Counted from the stretch's first letter, positions 8,170 through 16,692 are shown. The stretch is 64,000 nt of DNA from an uncultured Cryomorphaceae bacterium (GCA_937120475.1 CAKZJV010000007.1:310001-374000); one strand, 5' to 3'. The notes: generated by a model not told the origin, from the letters alone. Numbers and translations: made by a program.

Positions 8170-9971
8170 CTGGGGATTACCGTGGCCCGTATGGTGATGT
8201 AACTTTCCACAAAATCATTGCTGTCCAAAACGTCCTCTATAAACGATATCGCTTTTTGAGTTCGCTTTAAATCAGCGGTATAAGGCATATCAACGGATAC
8301 CAAAAGAAGTGGTTTGTCGGCCGTAGGAAAAAAACTGACTCCGATTTTTGGAAACAGGGCTCCGGAAAACATAAGAAGCCCGAAGCCAATCAGGAGCACC
8401 ACCCAACCTTTTTTAAGAGCAAAGTTCAAGGCAGGCCGGTACACCTGCTCAATGAGAACCTGCAATTTTCTGCGAACGTAAGTTTGCCTTTCGGCTTTTT
8501 TTGAACTCAGTATTTTGCTGGAAACGATGGGCGTAAAAACCAAAGCCAACAGCAAAGAAGCCAGCAATGCATATATAACGGTAAGAGGGAGGGTCCTTAA
8601 AAACTCACCTGGCCCGGATTGTAATAAGGAAAGAGGCGCAAAAGCCAGTACCGTGGTAATGGTGGAAGCTACAATGGCATAGCCTACTTCCTGGGTTCCC
8701 AGGCTGGCCGCTTTTGGCAACGGGTGACCATCATTTTTAAAGTTTACAATGTTTTCTATAACTACAATGGCATTATCCACCAGTAAACCAAGAGCAATCA
8801 CTAAGGCGGCTATGCTGATTTGTTGCAAGGCGTAATCATTAAAATCCAAAACCGTTACGGCCATAATGATGGAAAGCGGAATAATGGTCATTACCACTAA
8901 AGCCGGCCGCCACCCCAGGAAAATCCAGATAATTATTCCCACTAAAGCGATTCCCTGAAGCAGGTTGCCAATAAAATCATTGATCCGGAATCCAACCGCA
9001 GGGGCCTGCTCAAAAGCGGAAACGAGATGAATATCCGCGGGCAGCTCATCCTGGAAATTTTCGAAGGTGGTGTTTAAGTCTTTGGCAAGGGTAAGAATGT
9101 TGGTTCCCCTTTTTTGAAATACCGTTAAATAAATACAACGCTCTCCGTTAAACCTGCCAAACCATTGTTGATCATCATAATCAAAATTTACTTCGGCCAG
9201 GTCTCGCAAATAAATAACCTGCTGGTTGGTAGAAAGTATGGCGGTATTCCTTATTTCCTCCAAACTTTCCATTCCGCCCGAAGATTGAATGTTAAAAGAC
9301 AGGCTGCCATTGGCAATGTCGCCCCCGGGAATGTTGGCATTATTTCCCTTCAATACACCGATAACGGCTGATAAAGGAATGTTCAGTTGAGCCATTTTTT
9401 CGTAGTTCAGGCTCACTCTGATTTCCTCTACCGGATGGGCTTCAATTTCCGTTTTCTTTACTGCATCAATTTTCTCAATTTCATCCTGAAAATCCTCAGC
9501 CCAATCATAAAGTTCCTTATATTCTTTTTGCTTCGATACCAGCGCAAACTGCTGAATAACCACCCTTTCTTCCGGTTTGAACTGCTCCACTTCCAAACTG
9601 AAAATATCCGGGGGTAATTCCGGCCGCAAACCGGTTACACTGGCCAGGATTTCATCGTACTTCTCATCGTAGTCAATACCGAATTCGGCCTCAATTTTTA
9701 GCACCGCTAAACCATTGGTTATCTCCGTTCTGATTTCGGTGATTTCATCCAATTCATCAATTTCTTCTTCAATCGGGTCAACCACTAAATCCTCCATATC
9801 TTCAGGGCTGGTGCCTGGGTACACCACAATTACGGTGTAGTTCGGTAAATCCAAAGCAGGATCTTCGGATTTTGGCATTGATGTATAGGATTTCAGACCC
9901 AAAAACAAGGCTAAGCCAACCAATACATAAACGAATTGGCTGTTCTTGATGGCGAGTGTGGGTAATCTCAT
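8118..9971 (-). CDS. RND efflux pump permease, N-terminal part (frameshifted)
   Basis: Carries TM1 through TM7 and the first half of the porter domain of an AcrB-like proton-driven drug exporter. It starts at ATG 9971, which overlaps the adaptor stop by ATGA. Family marks include the N-terminal SEDPALDLPNYTVIVVYPG block and TM4 with ALGLLVDNAIVVIENI, holding the proton-relay acidic residue. After VESYIT the frame goes out of phase (last ~20 residues are non-homologous) and ends at 8118; the correct continuation is in the 6919-8169 frame. Third gene of a TolC-adaptor-pump operon; substrate unknown. Confidence 0.88.
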   Translation of the reverse strand: MRLPTLAIKNSQFVYVLVGLALFLGLKSYTSMPKSEDPALDLPNYTVIVVYPGTSPEDMEDLVVDPIEEEIDELDEITEIRTEITNGLAVLKIEAEFGIDYDEKYDEILASVTGLRPELPPDIFSLEVEQFKPEERVVIQQFALVSKQKEYKELYDWAEDFQDEIEKIDAVKKTEIEAHPVEEIRVSLNYEKMAQLNIPLSAVIGVLKGNNANIPGGDIANGSLSFNIQSSGGMESLEEIRNTAILSTNQQVIYLRDLAEVNFDYDDQQWFGRFNGERCIYLTVFQKRGTNILTLAKDLNTTFENFQDELPADIHLVSAFEQAPAVGFRINDFIGNLLQGIALVGIIIWIFLGWRPALVVMTIIPLSIIMAVTVLDFNDYALQQISIAALVIALGLLVDNAIVVIENIVNFKNDGHPLPKAASLGTQEVGYAIVASTITTVLAFAPLSLLQSGPGEFLRTLPLTVIYALLASLLLALVFTPIVSSKILSSKKAERQTYVRRKLQVLIEQVYRPALNFALKKGWVVLLIGFGLLMFSGALFPKIGVSFFPTADKPLLLVSVDMPYTADLKRTQKAISFIEDVLDSNDFVESYITIRATVIPRCITTGYRKNLKNTMVR

Positions 9972-11041
9972 GGTTGCGAGATTTTGGAGTGAACAATGCT
10001 ATCGCCTGTGTTCAGGTAGGCTGCTCCTTCAATTATTAAATATTGATTTTCAGAAAGTTGATCGGAATTGACCGTGAAGAATTCATCGTAAATTTTATCA
10101 ACCCTCAACTGCCTCTTTTGTACCGTTAGTTGATCTTCGGTGAAGAAGACGGACGCGTTTTTTTGATCGCCTTCAATCATAGCGGCTATCGGAACCTTGA
10201 TATAGGCTTCCGTATGAGAAGGAAAAATTTGGCAATAGCCTACAAATCCATTTTTCAGCTCCGGATGGTAGCGATTCAGACTCAGCTCAATCTCAAAGGT
10301 TCCGGTAAAAGGATTGGCTTCTTCTGAAATTTGAGTAACGGAAGCCTCAAAAAACCTATTGGGAAAAGCATCAAATTGTACGCTGGCTGAATCTCCCGCA
10401 TTCAACCGGACCACGTATTTATCAGCGATCCCGATTTTAATGATCTGGGCCGCTAGTGAGCTAATGCTGCCAAATTTTAAAATGGGCTGTGCCGGTGCAA
10501 TCAGCTCATTTCTCTCAGCCATTTTCTTCAATATAATTCCATCGGACGGAGCTTTAATACGCGAATATTTTAAATTGAATTCGGCCACCTGAAGTTGGGC
10601 TGCTGCTATTTCCCTGGTGGTTTCACTATCCTGTAACTGTTCAAGGGTAGCTACTGAATCCTCGAATAAATTCTGAACCCTCTCCAAATCCCTTTGGGCC
10701 TTGGCAAAGCCATTTTGTGCCTGCACCACCTGGGCTGAAATCTCTGAGAGGTCAAGGCTGGCCAATAATTGACCTTTTTTTACTCTTTCACCTTCCTTAA
10801 AGTTTAGCTGATGGATGATTCCACCGATTTTAAAGGAAAGAAGAGACTCTTTATCTGAGGCTAAAACTCCGGAGGCGGTTATGGGAATAGATCGATTACT
10901 GATCTCTACCCTATGCCAACGCACTTCTTTTTGCCCATCAGTCTTTGGTTCTTCTTTTTGGGTGTAATCTGTTTTGCAGGATGAGAGTTTCAAAGCTGCT
11001 AACCCTATAATAAACAGAGGGATATAAGTTTTGATTTTCAT
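9968..11041 (-). CDS. RND efflux periplasmic adaptor subunit (HlyD/AcrA family)
   Basis: 357 residues with a lipoprotein signal (LKLSSC, Cys about 22). An ordered adaptor layout follows: a lipoyl/biotin-like half with LSFKIGGIIHQLNFKEGERV, a coiled-coil hairpin at about 95-150, the second lipoyl half (SRIKAPSDGIILKK) and beta-barrel and membrane-proximal domains. It bridges the inner-membrane pump to the TolC-like channel. The stop overlaps the pump start (ATGA), and the TolC-like gene ends 3 bases upstream, so the three are one operon under the TetR regulator at 12551. Confidence 0.92.
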   Translation of the reverse strand: MKIKTYIPLFIIGLAALKLSSCKTDYTQKEEPKTDGQKEVRWHRVEISNRSIPITASGVLASDKESLLSFKIGGIIHQLNFKEGERVKKGQLLASLDLSEISAQVVQAQNGFAKAQRDLERVQNLFEDSVATLEQLQDSETTREIAAAQLQVAEFNLKYSRIKAPSDGIILKKMAERNELIAPAQPILKFGSISSLAAQIIKIGIADKYVVRLNAGDSASVQFDAFPNRFFEASVTQISEEANPFTGTFEIELSLNRYHPELKNGFVGYCQIFPSHTEAYIKVPIAAMIEGDQKNASVFFTEDQLTVQKRQLRVDKIYDEFFTVNSDQLSENQYLIIEGAAYLNTGDSIVHSKISQP

Positions 11042-11044
11042 TTT

Positions 11045-12421
11045 CTATGGATTGAAATTTGAGATAGCCGCTTCTAAATGGGCATGGGCAATTTTTACGT
11101 TGTTTCGGGCAATAACTTCCTGAATTTGGGTGACGGTCATTTTGTTTCTCGCCTCTATCAGGTTCAGTTGGGTGGTTTGATTTTGCTCGTATTGTTTTCT
11201 GATGATTTTGAAAGATTCCTCGGCCTGTTGCCTTTCCATTTGTTTGGCCCGGGCAATTTTATAGGCCTCATCCAACGAAAGTTTAGCCTCGGTCACTTCT
11301 AAAGAAATCAGGTCTTCGGTTTCTTTTTGCCTGCTTTGTAATTGCCGCTGTTGAAGGGTAGCCTGTTGAACTTTTGAGCGATTCTTATTGCCCTGAAAAA
11401 TGGGCCAGCTTAACCCAAAGCGTAAGAACCAAAAATCCTGGGTATCATTAAATTCATAGCCAAAACCCTGATAGCCAACATCTCCTATTACATTAATTTC
11501 AGGTATGAGGTAACTTTTAGAAAGGCGTGTATTCTGTTTTAGCGACTCCAGAGAAGCATCCAACTCCCTCAGTTCAAATCGGTTATTCAAAGCCTTTGCG
11601 GTGAGTTCGGAAGTGCTCAATAGCTTGTTTTCCGGGCTTTCAGAGTTGTTTAAACGAATGCTGTCGTTCAAATTACGGCCGATCAGATAATTAAAGTAGA
11701 TGAGAGAGACGGCCAGTTGCTTTTCGGCAGAAGCTATTCTGCTTTCAAGGTTACTGATGTCAGCTTCGGATTGCAAAACCACTTCCCGGGTTACTTTTTG
11801 ATTTTCAAAAAGACTTTGGTTAAAGCGCAGTAATTCTTGAAGGACAGTGGTGGTTGAATTCAATATTTCAAGCTGTTGAACGGCTGATGCATGATTGTAA
11901 TAGGCGGTTTTAATTTGCTTGACCAACTCATTTTGGTAGGCGTTTTTTCTGGCCCGTTTAGCCTCCACCAGGCTTTGCTGAATTTTCCGGTTGAAATGGG
12001 TCTTTGCGTTCAGTATGGGTTGAATAATCCTGATCTTGGTTTCATGAAAATTATCGGGAAGAAACTGTTCTTCGGTATTTTGGATGTTGGTAGGATACAC
12101 CTCAGCACCAAAAAGCTGGTTTAGTCCTTCATAAGCCGGATTAACCAAATCGCCAGCGGGTACCTGGATGATGCGGCCGCCATCGGCTCGAATGTAGGAA
12201 GCATCAAAGCTCACGTCAGGCAAATAATTTCCTTTGGCCTCCTGTAATCTGGCTTCCTGCAACTCTACTTCCAGTCTTTCCTGGATGAGCTTTTCGTTAT
12301 TCTCCAAACCGATTTTGATGTACTGCTCTAATGGGTCTTCACTCTGAGCATTGGAGGGATGCGCCAGAAGCAATAGATGGAAAACCAAGAGTGGAACTGT
12401 TATAAACCTGGGTAAATTCAT
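11045..12421 (-). CDS. TolC family outer-membrane efflux protein
   Basis: 458 residues with an N-terminal signal peptide (LLVFHLLLLAHPSNAQ). Two repeated OEP domains follow, each made of long helices and beta strands. The repeats are visible as related openings, the N-terminal LEQYIKIGLENNEKLIQERL and the later LTAKALNNRFELRELDASLE. It forms the trimeric channel for the pump complex. It is the first gene of the operon; the leader (12422-12550) carries a palindrome near-identical to one in front of the TetR gene. Confidence 0.92.
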   Translation of the reverse strand: MNLPRFITVPLLVFHLLLLAHPSNAQSEDPLEQYIKIGLENNEKLIQERLEVELQEARLQEAKGNYLPDVSFDASYIRADGGRIIQVPAGDLVNPAYEGLNQLFGAEVYPTNIQNTEEQFLPDNFHETKIRIIQPILNAKTHFNRKIQQSLVEAKRARKNAYQNELVKQIKTAYYNHASAVQQLEILNSTTTVLQELLRFNQSLFENQKVTREVVLQSEADISNLESRIASAEKQLAVSLIYFNYLIGRNLNDSIRLNNSESPENKLLSTSELTAKALNNRFELRELDASLESLKQNTRLSKSYLIPEINVIGDVGYQGFGYEFNDTQDFWFLRFGLSWPIFQGNKNRSKVQQATLQQRQLQSRQKETEDLISLEVTEAKLSLDEAYKIARAKQMERQQAEESFKIIRKQYEQNQTTQLNLIEARNKMTVTQIQEVIARNNVKIAHAHLEAAISNFNP

Positions 12422-12517
12422 TACTGTTGGTGGCTATTTAATTTTTGAATGGTTGTGAAGTTGGAGGTTCCGGCAGCTGCAGCCCACTTATCGGATTTAT
12501 CAAATTTGCCTTCATAA

Positions 12518-12533
12518 TATAATGATCGTTATA
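12518..12533. promoter_or_regulatory. Candidate TetR operator upstream of efflux operon
   Basis: TATAATGATCGTTATA at 12518-12533 is a 16-base palindrome with one mismatched pair. It lies about 97 bases before the TolC-like start. Nearly the same sequence (AATAATGATTGTTATA, then ATTTT) occurs just before the TetR gene. Two copies in front of the regulator and its probable target operon are what a TetR operator would look like. Confidence 0.6.
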
Positions 12534-12550
12534 TTTTTGGTTAAAAAATT

Positions 12551-13156
12551 TTAGCTTTTAAAAATCACGGCTTCTGCATATTGTTTGAGTTGTAGCTCCA
12601 CGGTCTTGAGCATTTGAAGTTGCTCATGAGCCTTGGCCAGCATAATAGAGCCTTCAATGGCTGCAAAAATGAACAGACCGGTTTGTTTCACATCTATGGG
12701 CCGGAATTCACCGTTCGCAATACCATCCTGAAGAATTTCGCCCACCATCTTGGTCATGGTGTCAATTGCAGCAATTACTTTTTTTCTCATCCAGGGTAAA
12801 TGGTCATCAGCCTCTGTGCTCATGTTCAGAATCGGACAACCACCGCCAAAACTTCGATGTACCATTTTATAGGGGTGTTCAATAAACGCTGTCAATTTCT
12901 CCCGGGCCGATGATTTGGATTGAAAGGCACTTTTGTAGGATGCGTTCAGCCGTTCAACATTCCATTCAAAAGCCTTTTCAGCCAACTCTTGTTTCCCGTC
13001 AAAATTGGAGTAGATCACACCTGAAGTTAAGCGTGTGGCCGCTCGCAAATGTTGTACGGATGTGCCATGATAACCATTCTTATTGAACACATTAGCCGCT
13101 TGTTCTATCACAAACTGCTTGGTTCTTTCCCCTTTAGATGACAAGGCTTTTTTCAT
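12551..13156 (-). CDS. TetR/AcrR family transcriptional regulator
   Basis: About 201 residues from ATG 13156; an in-frame TTG four codons upstream is less likely. The N-terminal helix-turn-helix reads FVIEQAANVFNKNGYHGTSVQHLRAATRLTSGVIYSNFDGKQEL, the canonical TetR domain. The C-terminal ligand domain contains GGCPILNMSTEADD, resembling the TetR_C domain of AcrR-like efflux and aldehyde-type repressors. It stands upstream of and in the same direction as the efflux operon, 129 bases away. A palindrome about 23 bases before its start suggests self-repression. Confidence 0.9.
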   Translation of the reverse strand: MKKALSSKGERTKQFVIEQAANVFNKNGYHGTSVQHLRAATRLTSGVIYSNFDGKQELAEKAFEWNVERLNASYKSAFQSKSSAREKLTAFIEHPYKMVHRSFGGGCPILNMSTEADDHLPWMRKKVIAAIDTMTKMVGEILQDGIANGEFRPIDVKQTGLFIFAAIEGSIMLAKAHEQLQMLKTVELQLKQYAEAVIFKS

Positions 13157-13178
13157 ACTGCCACGCAAACCTACAAAA

Positions 13179-13194
13179 AATAATGATTGTTATA
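13179..13194. promoter_or_regulatory. Candidate TetR operator at the tetR promoter
   Basis: AATAATGATTGTTATA at 13179-13194 matches the site upstream of the efflux operon at 13 of 16 positions by eye and shares the following ATTTT. It lies 22 bases upstream of the chosen tetR ATG, where it would block its own promoter. Confidence 0.6.
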
Positions 13195-13329
13195 TTTTAA
13201 TGGATGTACTTTTTTCACATTGCTTAACCAATACCAACCGGGCATACGGGCAGTTACGGCTGGTTCATCCTGCTTCCATCGGTGCTATTATTTTTAGGGA
13301 TGATGCGGCATGAGCATGTAAATACTTTC

Positions 13330-13349
13330 AAGATACTTAAGCGTATCTT
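13330..13349. promoter_or_regulatory. Perfect inverted repeat before Crp-family gene
   Basis: AAGATAC (13330-13336), six-base spacer, GTATCTT (13343-13349), ending 9 bases before the ATG of the Crp-family gene. Position and symmetry fit a dimeric regulator site, possibly for the gene's own product. It would also fold as a small hairpin in the leader. Confidence 0.55.
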
Positions 13350-13358
13350 TAAGGACTG

Positions 13359-13919
13359 ATGAAGGAATTTTTAACCACCCTGCATCCTGCTCCCGATGCC
13401 GTACTGGAAAAGTACATCGGTGCCTGGCAAGCCTATTACCTGCCCAAAAAACAAGTGATGACGGCCCCGGGAGAAACCGAGCGCTATATGTACTTTGTAA
13501 CGGAGGGCATTCAAAAATCCTATTACCTGCATAAGGATAAAATGCACGTGATGGCTTTTACCTATCCACCTTCCTTCAGCGGAATACCGGAGTCTTTCCT
13601 TACCCAAAGCCCTTCAAAGTATTACCTGGAAACGATTACCGATAGTCGCTTTTTGCGAATATCCTTTGAACAGCACCAGGCGATGATGCAGGAGCACCGG
13701 GAGATCGAGACCCTTTTCAGGAAGGCCACGGAATTTTTTCTCATCGGATTGGTGGAACGCCATTACGAACTCATGGCCTATGACATGGAAACCCGCTTTA
13801 AAAATTTCGTTCGCAGAAGCCCGCATTTATTGAATAAAATTCCACAGAAGGACCTGGCTTCCTACCTGCGCATCGACCCCACCAATTTCAGCAAGTTGCT
13901 CAACAGCGTGCGCATCTGA
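13359..13919 (+). CDS. Crp/Fnr family transcriptional regulator
   Basis: 186 residues. A cyclic-nucleotide-binding-like fold covers residues 10-115 (PGETERYMYFVTEGIQKSYY), joined by a dimer helix to a short C-terminal helix-turn-helix (IPQKDLASYLRIDPTNFSKLLNSVR). This is the compact Bacteroidota type; the phosphate-binding Arg-Ser motif of true Crp is not evident, so the ligand is unknown. The DNA-binding tail is slightly shorter than usual. A perfect palindrome lies just upstream and another just downstream, in front of the dehalogenase-like gene, suggesting it regulates itself and its neighbour. Confidence 0.85.
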   Translation: MKEFLTTLHPAPDAVLEKYIGAWQAYYLPKKQVMTAPGETERYMYFVTEGIQKSYYLHKDKMHVMAFTYPPSFSGIPESFLTQSPSKYYLETITDSRFLRISFEQHQAMMQEHREIETLFRKATEFFLIGLVERHYELMAYDMETRFKNFVRRSPHLLNKIPQKDLASYLRIDPTNFSKLLNSVRI

Positions 13920-13921
13920 AA

Positions 13922-13939
13922 TCTTGGTTTATACCAAGA
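13922..13939. promoter_or_regulatory. Inverted repeat between Crp regulator and hydrolase
   Basis: TCTTGGT (13922-13928), four-base loop, ACCAAGA (13933-13939), immediately after the Crp-family stop and about 42 bases before the first possible hydrolase start. No T-run follows, so an operator or mRNA-processing hairpin is likelier than a terminator. Confidence 0.45.
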
Positions 13940-13981
13940 ACTAAATGCCCGGGCTGCAGGAAATTTGCATCAAAATCAAGT

Positions 13982-14905
13982 ATGAGATGCTTTTCCATGC
14001 TTCTAAACCTATGCGTTATGAGCAACTCCAGTAAGGCCAGGGCCTGGCCGGACAGTAATTTATACCCTTTTGAATCCAGGTATCAACCCCTAAGCGCGGG
14101 GCGCATGCATTACATTGAGCAGGGGAGTGGCGAGGTGCTGCTATTTGTGCACGGAACCCCCACCTGGTCGTTTTTGTACCGTGACTTTGTGAAGCACTTG
14201 TCCGGCAATTACCGTTGTATTGCTATTGACCATTTGGGTTTTGGTTTATCGGAAAAGCCTGATTGCTTAGATGGTAGCCCACAGTGGCACGCGGATAATC
14301 TGCTGGAATTTATCCGGCAAAAAGATTTAAAGAATATTACCCTGGTGGTGCACGATTTTGGTGGACCGATTGGCTTGGGAGCGGCTCTGCAAGAAAGTGG
14401 GCGTATAAAAAGAGTAGTGCTTTTCAATACCTGGCTTTGGGCTACAGCTCAAGATCCGGCTGCGCAGAAGATCGATAAAATGGTCAATAGCTGGCTGGGG
14501 CGTTTCTTGTATTTTAATCTCAATTTTTCACCCAAGGTATTGCTCAAAAAGGGCTTTGCCGATAAAAGGAACTTATCCAAAACGGTTCACCAGTATTACG
14601 TTCAACCTTTTTCGGATAAAAATTCCCGGCAATCGCTCTATAAGATCGCCCAATCGCTGGTGGGTGCCTCGGATTGGTACCAACAGCAGTGGGAACAGTT
14701 GCATCAATTGGAAGATAAAGAGTGGCTGATTTTATGGGGTACGCAGGATGAGTTTATAAAACCGGATTACCTCACCCGCTGGAAGGAGCGGTTACCCCAG
14801 GCGGAAATACATCCTTTTAATTGCGGTCATTTTGTGCAGGAGGAGGACAGCAGTGGGGCCCTGGATGCCATCCGGAACTTTATGGCTAAGTTTAAGGGCG
14901 CATAA
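13982..14905 (+). CDS. Alpha/beta hydrolase, haloalkane-dehalogenase-like
   Basis: 307 residues from the first ATG; the internal ATG at 14018 (MSNSSKARAW) is also possible. The oxyanion motif HGTPTW is at 57-62, the nucleophile elbow HDFGG has Asp125 rather than Ser, and NTWLW follows the elbow region where dehalogenases hold a halide-binding Trp. GTQDEF supplies an acid and CGHFVQEE (about His284) the base. An Asp nucleophile with this context fits haloalkane dehalogenases or epoxide hydrolases. No signal peptide is evident. It follows the Crp regulator on the same strand. The natural substrate is unknown. Confidence 0.82.
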   Translation: MRCFSMLLNLCVMSNSSKARAWPDSNLYPFESRYQPLSAGRMHYIEQGSGEVLLFVHGTPTWSFLYRDFVKHLSGNYRCIAIDHLGFGLSEKPDCLDGSPQWHADNLLEFIRQKDLKNITLVVHDFGGPIGLGAALQESGRIKRVVLFNTWLWATAQDPAAQKIDKMVNSWLGRFLYFNLNFSPKVLLKKGFADKRNLSKTVHQYYVQPFSDKNSRQSLYKIAQSLVGASDWYQQQWEQLHQLEDKEWLILWGTQDEFIKPDYLTRWKERLPQAEIHPFNCGHFVQEEDSSGALDAIRNFMAKFKGA

Positions 14906-14916
14906 ACTTTAGCCTT

Positions 14917-15594
14917 TTGAAAAAGCTTCTTTTCATTGTATTGAGCCTGTTTTGCTGGAAGTCCCGGGCTGAAAACACCGGATGGTATCTGGGTATAGTG
15001 GTGGTTCTTGAGAACGGCACCACGGCCAATGGTTATTGTTACGTAGAAAGCATGCATTTTGATCCGGATTCCGCGTCTGGGCAGGACTACCTATTTCGCA
15101 AGCTTTTACCGAATGACACCCTCCATCTTTTCAAGAAACGGATATCCTACTCAGTCGGAGCCGGTGAGTGGGCCGGGGAGAAGCTTTTCACCCTAGAAGA
15201 ACGGCAGTCTATTCAAAAGTTAAAGGTTCAATCATTAAGAGTGGTGGATAGCGTTGCAAAAGGCTACCTGTACAACCTCCGTATTTTTTACCCTTTTGAT
15301 AATTATGCATGGTTGAACAAAGCAGCCGAAGATTATTACCGGGTACAGGACTTGTATTGCGACCGTCATGTTTTCATTCATCATTCCAGCGCAACTACCC
15401 GGCAGGTGCTTCAATCATTAAAGGATTATGAACAAACTTTTAAGTCCGGGCTCGAAGAGCTGGACCAACAACCGGGCGATGACGCTTACCTGAAGAAAGA
15501 CCGTTTATGGCAGAAAAAGAGTAGCGATCTATCCGAAATCCTGCAAAAGTTGAAAGGAGAAAAGGTGGTGCTACTGGAATTCTGTAGCTGCTGA
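14917..15594 (+). CDS. Hypothetical secreted protein
   Basis: 225 residues starting at TTG, chosen because it opens directly into a signal peptide (KKLLFIVLSLFCWKSRAEN). The mature part has no motif I recognise. It is rich in aromatic residues early, has a charged helical C-terminal third (LKDYEQTFKSGLEELDQQ) and ends in CSC. It lies 11 bases after the hydrolase gene and is probably co-transcribed. Function unknown; likely periplasmic or surface. Confidence 0.65.
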   Translation: MKKLLFIVLSLFCWKSRAENTGWYLGIVVVLENGTTANGYCYVESMHFDPDSASGQDYLFRKLLPNDTLHLFKKRISYSVGAGEWAGEKLFTLEERQSIQKLKVQSLRVVDSVAKGYLYNLRIFYPFDNYAWLNKAAEDYYRVQDLYCDRHVFIHHSSATTRQVLQSLKDYEQTFKSGLEELDQQPGDDAYLKKDRLWQKKSSDLSEILQKLKGEKVVLLEFCSC

Positions 15595-15620
15595 TTTTGG
15601 GCTGCTCCTGGCTAAGCGCT

Positions 15621-15647
15621 GCCTTTAAACCCTTTAGGTTAAAAGGC
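15621..15647. terminator. Stem-loop after the secreted-protein gene
   Basis: GCCTTTAAACC at 15621-15631 pairs with GGTTAAAAGGC (15637-15647), with one mismatch and a short loop. It sits 27 bases after the stop of the plus-strand gene. The lack of a clear T-run makes it a weak terminator candidate. Confidence 0.4.
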
Positions 15648-15692
15648 AAAACGGCAGGCTGTAGTTAAAGTGCACTACAGGCCTTACCACCT

Positions 15693-15825
15693 GTTTTACT
15701 TTTTGGGCACGGTTGGGGAAATTCTTTAACACCCAATCCATAAATATTTCACCGTTCAGCCCGTTCAGCCGCACCAGCGTATAATTGATAAAGTGAGCAC
15801 CCGCCTCCGCCACCGGTTTGGCTAT
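15693..15825 (-). pseudogene. Fragment of the radical-SAM gene (partial duplicate)
   Basis: This stretch matches an internal part of the radical-SAM gene at about 19277-19405 almost base for base. The minus-strand translation reads EAGAHFINYTLVRLNG then GEIFMDWVLKNFPNRAQKV, against EAGAHFINYTLVRLNG and GEIFMDWVFKNFPDRAQKV in the intact gene. There are about 40 codons with no stop, and both ends lose similarity abruptly. It cannot encode the catalytic cysteine cluster. The two copies face the same way and bracket the four-cassette region, so the fragment marks one boundary of that region. Confidence 0.85.
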
Positions 15826-15850
15826 GAGCCGTGGCGTCCATAGGGCACTA

Positions 15851-16543
15851 TTAATTATAGCCGTTGTTGTGAGTAGTTCTTTTTTCTTTTTTAAAGGTCA
15901 TTTTTCCACAGTCTGCATTAAGCACAGTAATGGAGTCTTTGTCTTGGCCGATATAGCTTAGAAATAAATCCTCATAGTCGTCCCAATTTCCACCGGTTGG
16001 GGTTTCCCTGCATGTCTCAACTAAGCTAAAAATCCATTCATTTTCTTGAACAATTAGTCCACCAGGTTTTGAAGCTCCCTTAATCTTTTCGTGCATCTCA
16101 ATATAAGACTGTTCTACAGCATCATATTTAGTTGTGTCGAGCTGAGTATGGAGGTAGAAGTTATCAAAATTCAGCTTTGCCTGTGTTACAGAGGAGTATC
16201 TGAAACAGAACAGAATAAAATGTTCGTAGTCAGTTGGTTTGACTTTTTTCGGATAGTTCTTATCTGAAAATGCTACGATTTCTTGTAGGCCGTCAACTGG
16301 GAATAGACCAACATAACGAATATTTTCCACGACATACTCAAAGCCATGTTCTCTTACTCTGTCCTTCAAAACGTATCGCACAAAGTCTTCATGTTTAGAT
16401 GAATAATAGCTGGAGTCATTCCTTATTTCTTTAGCGGTCTCTTCTGTCTTGTTGGAATAGTCACTTTCTTTCTTATTAACTTCTCGATTACAAGAAATCG
16501 TTAAAAGTAGAAAGGTCAATATGAAGAAATGTTTCGTTTTCAT
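15851..16543 (-). CDS. Hypothetical lipoprotein (cassette gene)
   Basis: 230 residues with a lipoprotein signal (FLLLTISC, Cys about 18) followed by a charged linker rich in Lys, Glu and Asn. The mature domain has no recognised motif. It is AT-rich compared with the flanking chromosome. The start codon is 12 bases from an attC-like inverted repeat at 16556, and no such repeat is visible after its stop, where the radical-SAM fragment begins instead. It is the last cassette in the direction of transcription. Function unknown. Confidence 0.7.
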   Translation of the reverse strand: MKTKHFFILTFLLLTISCNREVNKKESDYSNKTEETAKEIRNDSSYYSSKHEDFVRYVLKDRVREHGFEYVVENIRYVGLFPVDGLQEIVAFSDKNYPKKVKPTDYEHFILFCFRYSSVTQAKLNFDNFYLHTQLDTTKYDAVEQSYIEMHEKIKGASKPGGLIVQENEWIFSLVETCRETPTGGNWDDYEDLFLSYIGQDKDSITVLNADCGKMTFKKEKRTTHNNGYN

Positions 16544-16555
16544 TTTTTAATTACT

Positions 16556-16684
16556 CCTAACGTACTTAGTAAACGTCAGTACGGCTTCGTCCAACGTTGG
16601 TTAAAATTACTGAACATGTTCTTGTGGACCGCGAACATGAACCGGAGGCCGAATTAAGCCGCATTGCGTTTATTCGTAGTTGAC
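16556..16684 (-). repeat. attC-like site 1
   Basis: A 129-base imperfect inverted repeat filling the gap between two cassette genes. Arm 16556-16587 contains CCTAAC, AGTAAACG and ACGGCTT in order. The reverse complement of arm 16653-16684 contains GTCAAC, AATAAACG and GCGGCTT in the same order with bulges between. Paired outer and inner boxes with bulged spacers are the structure of integron attC sites. It lies 8 bases after the stop of the gene at 16693 and 12 before the next start. Confidence 0.7.
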
Positions 16685-16692
16685 ATTCGTTT

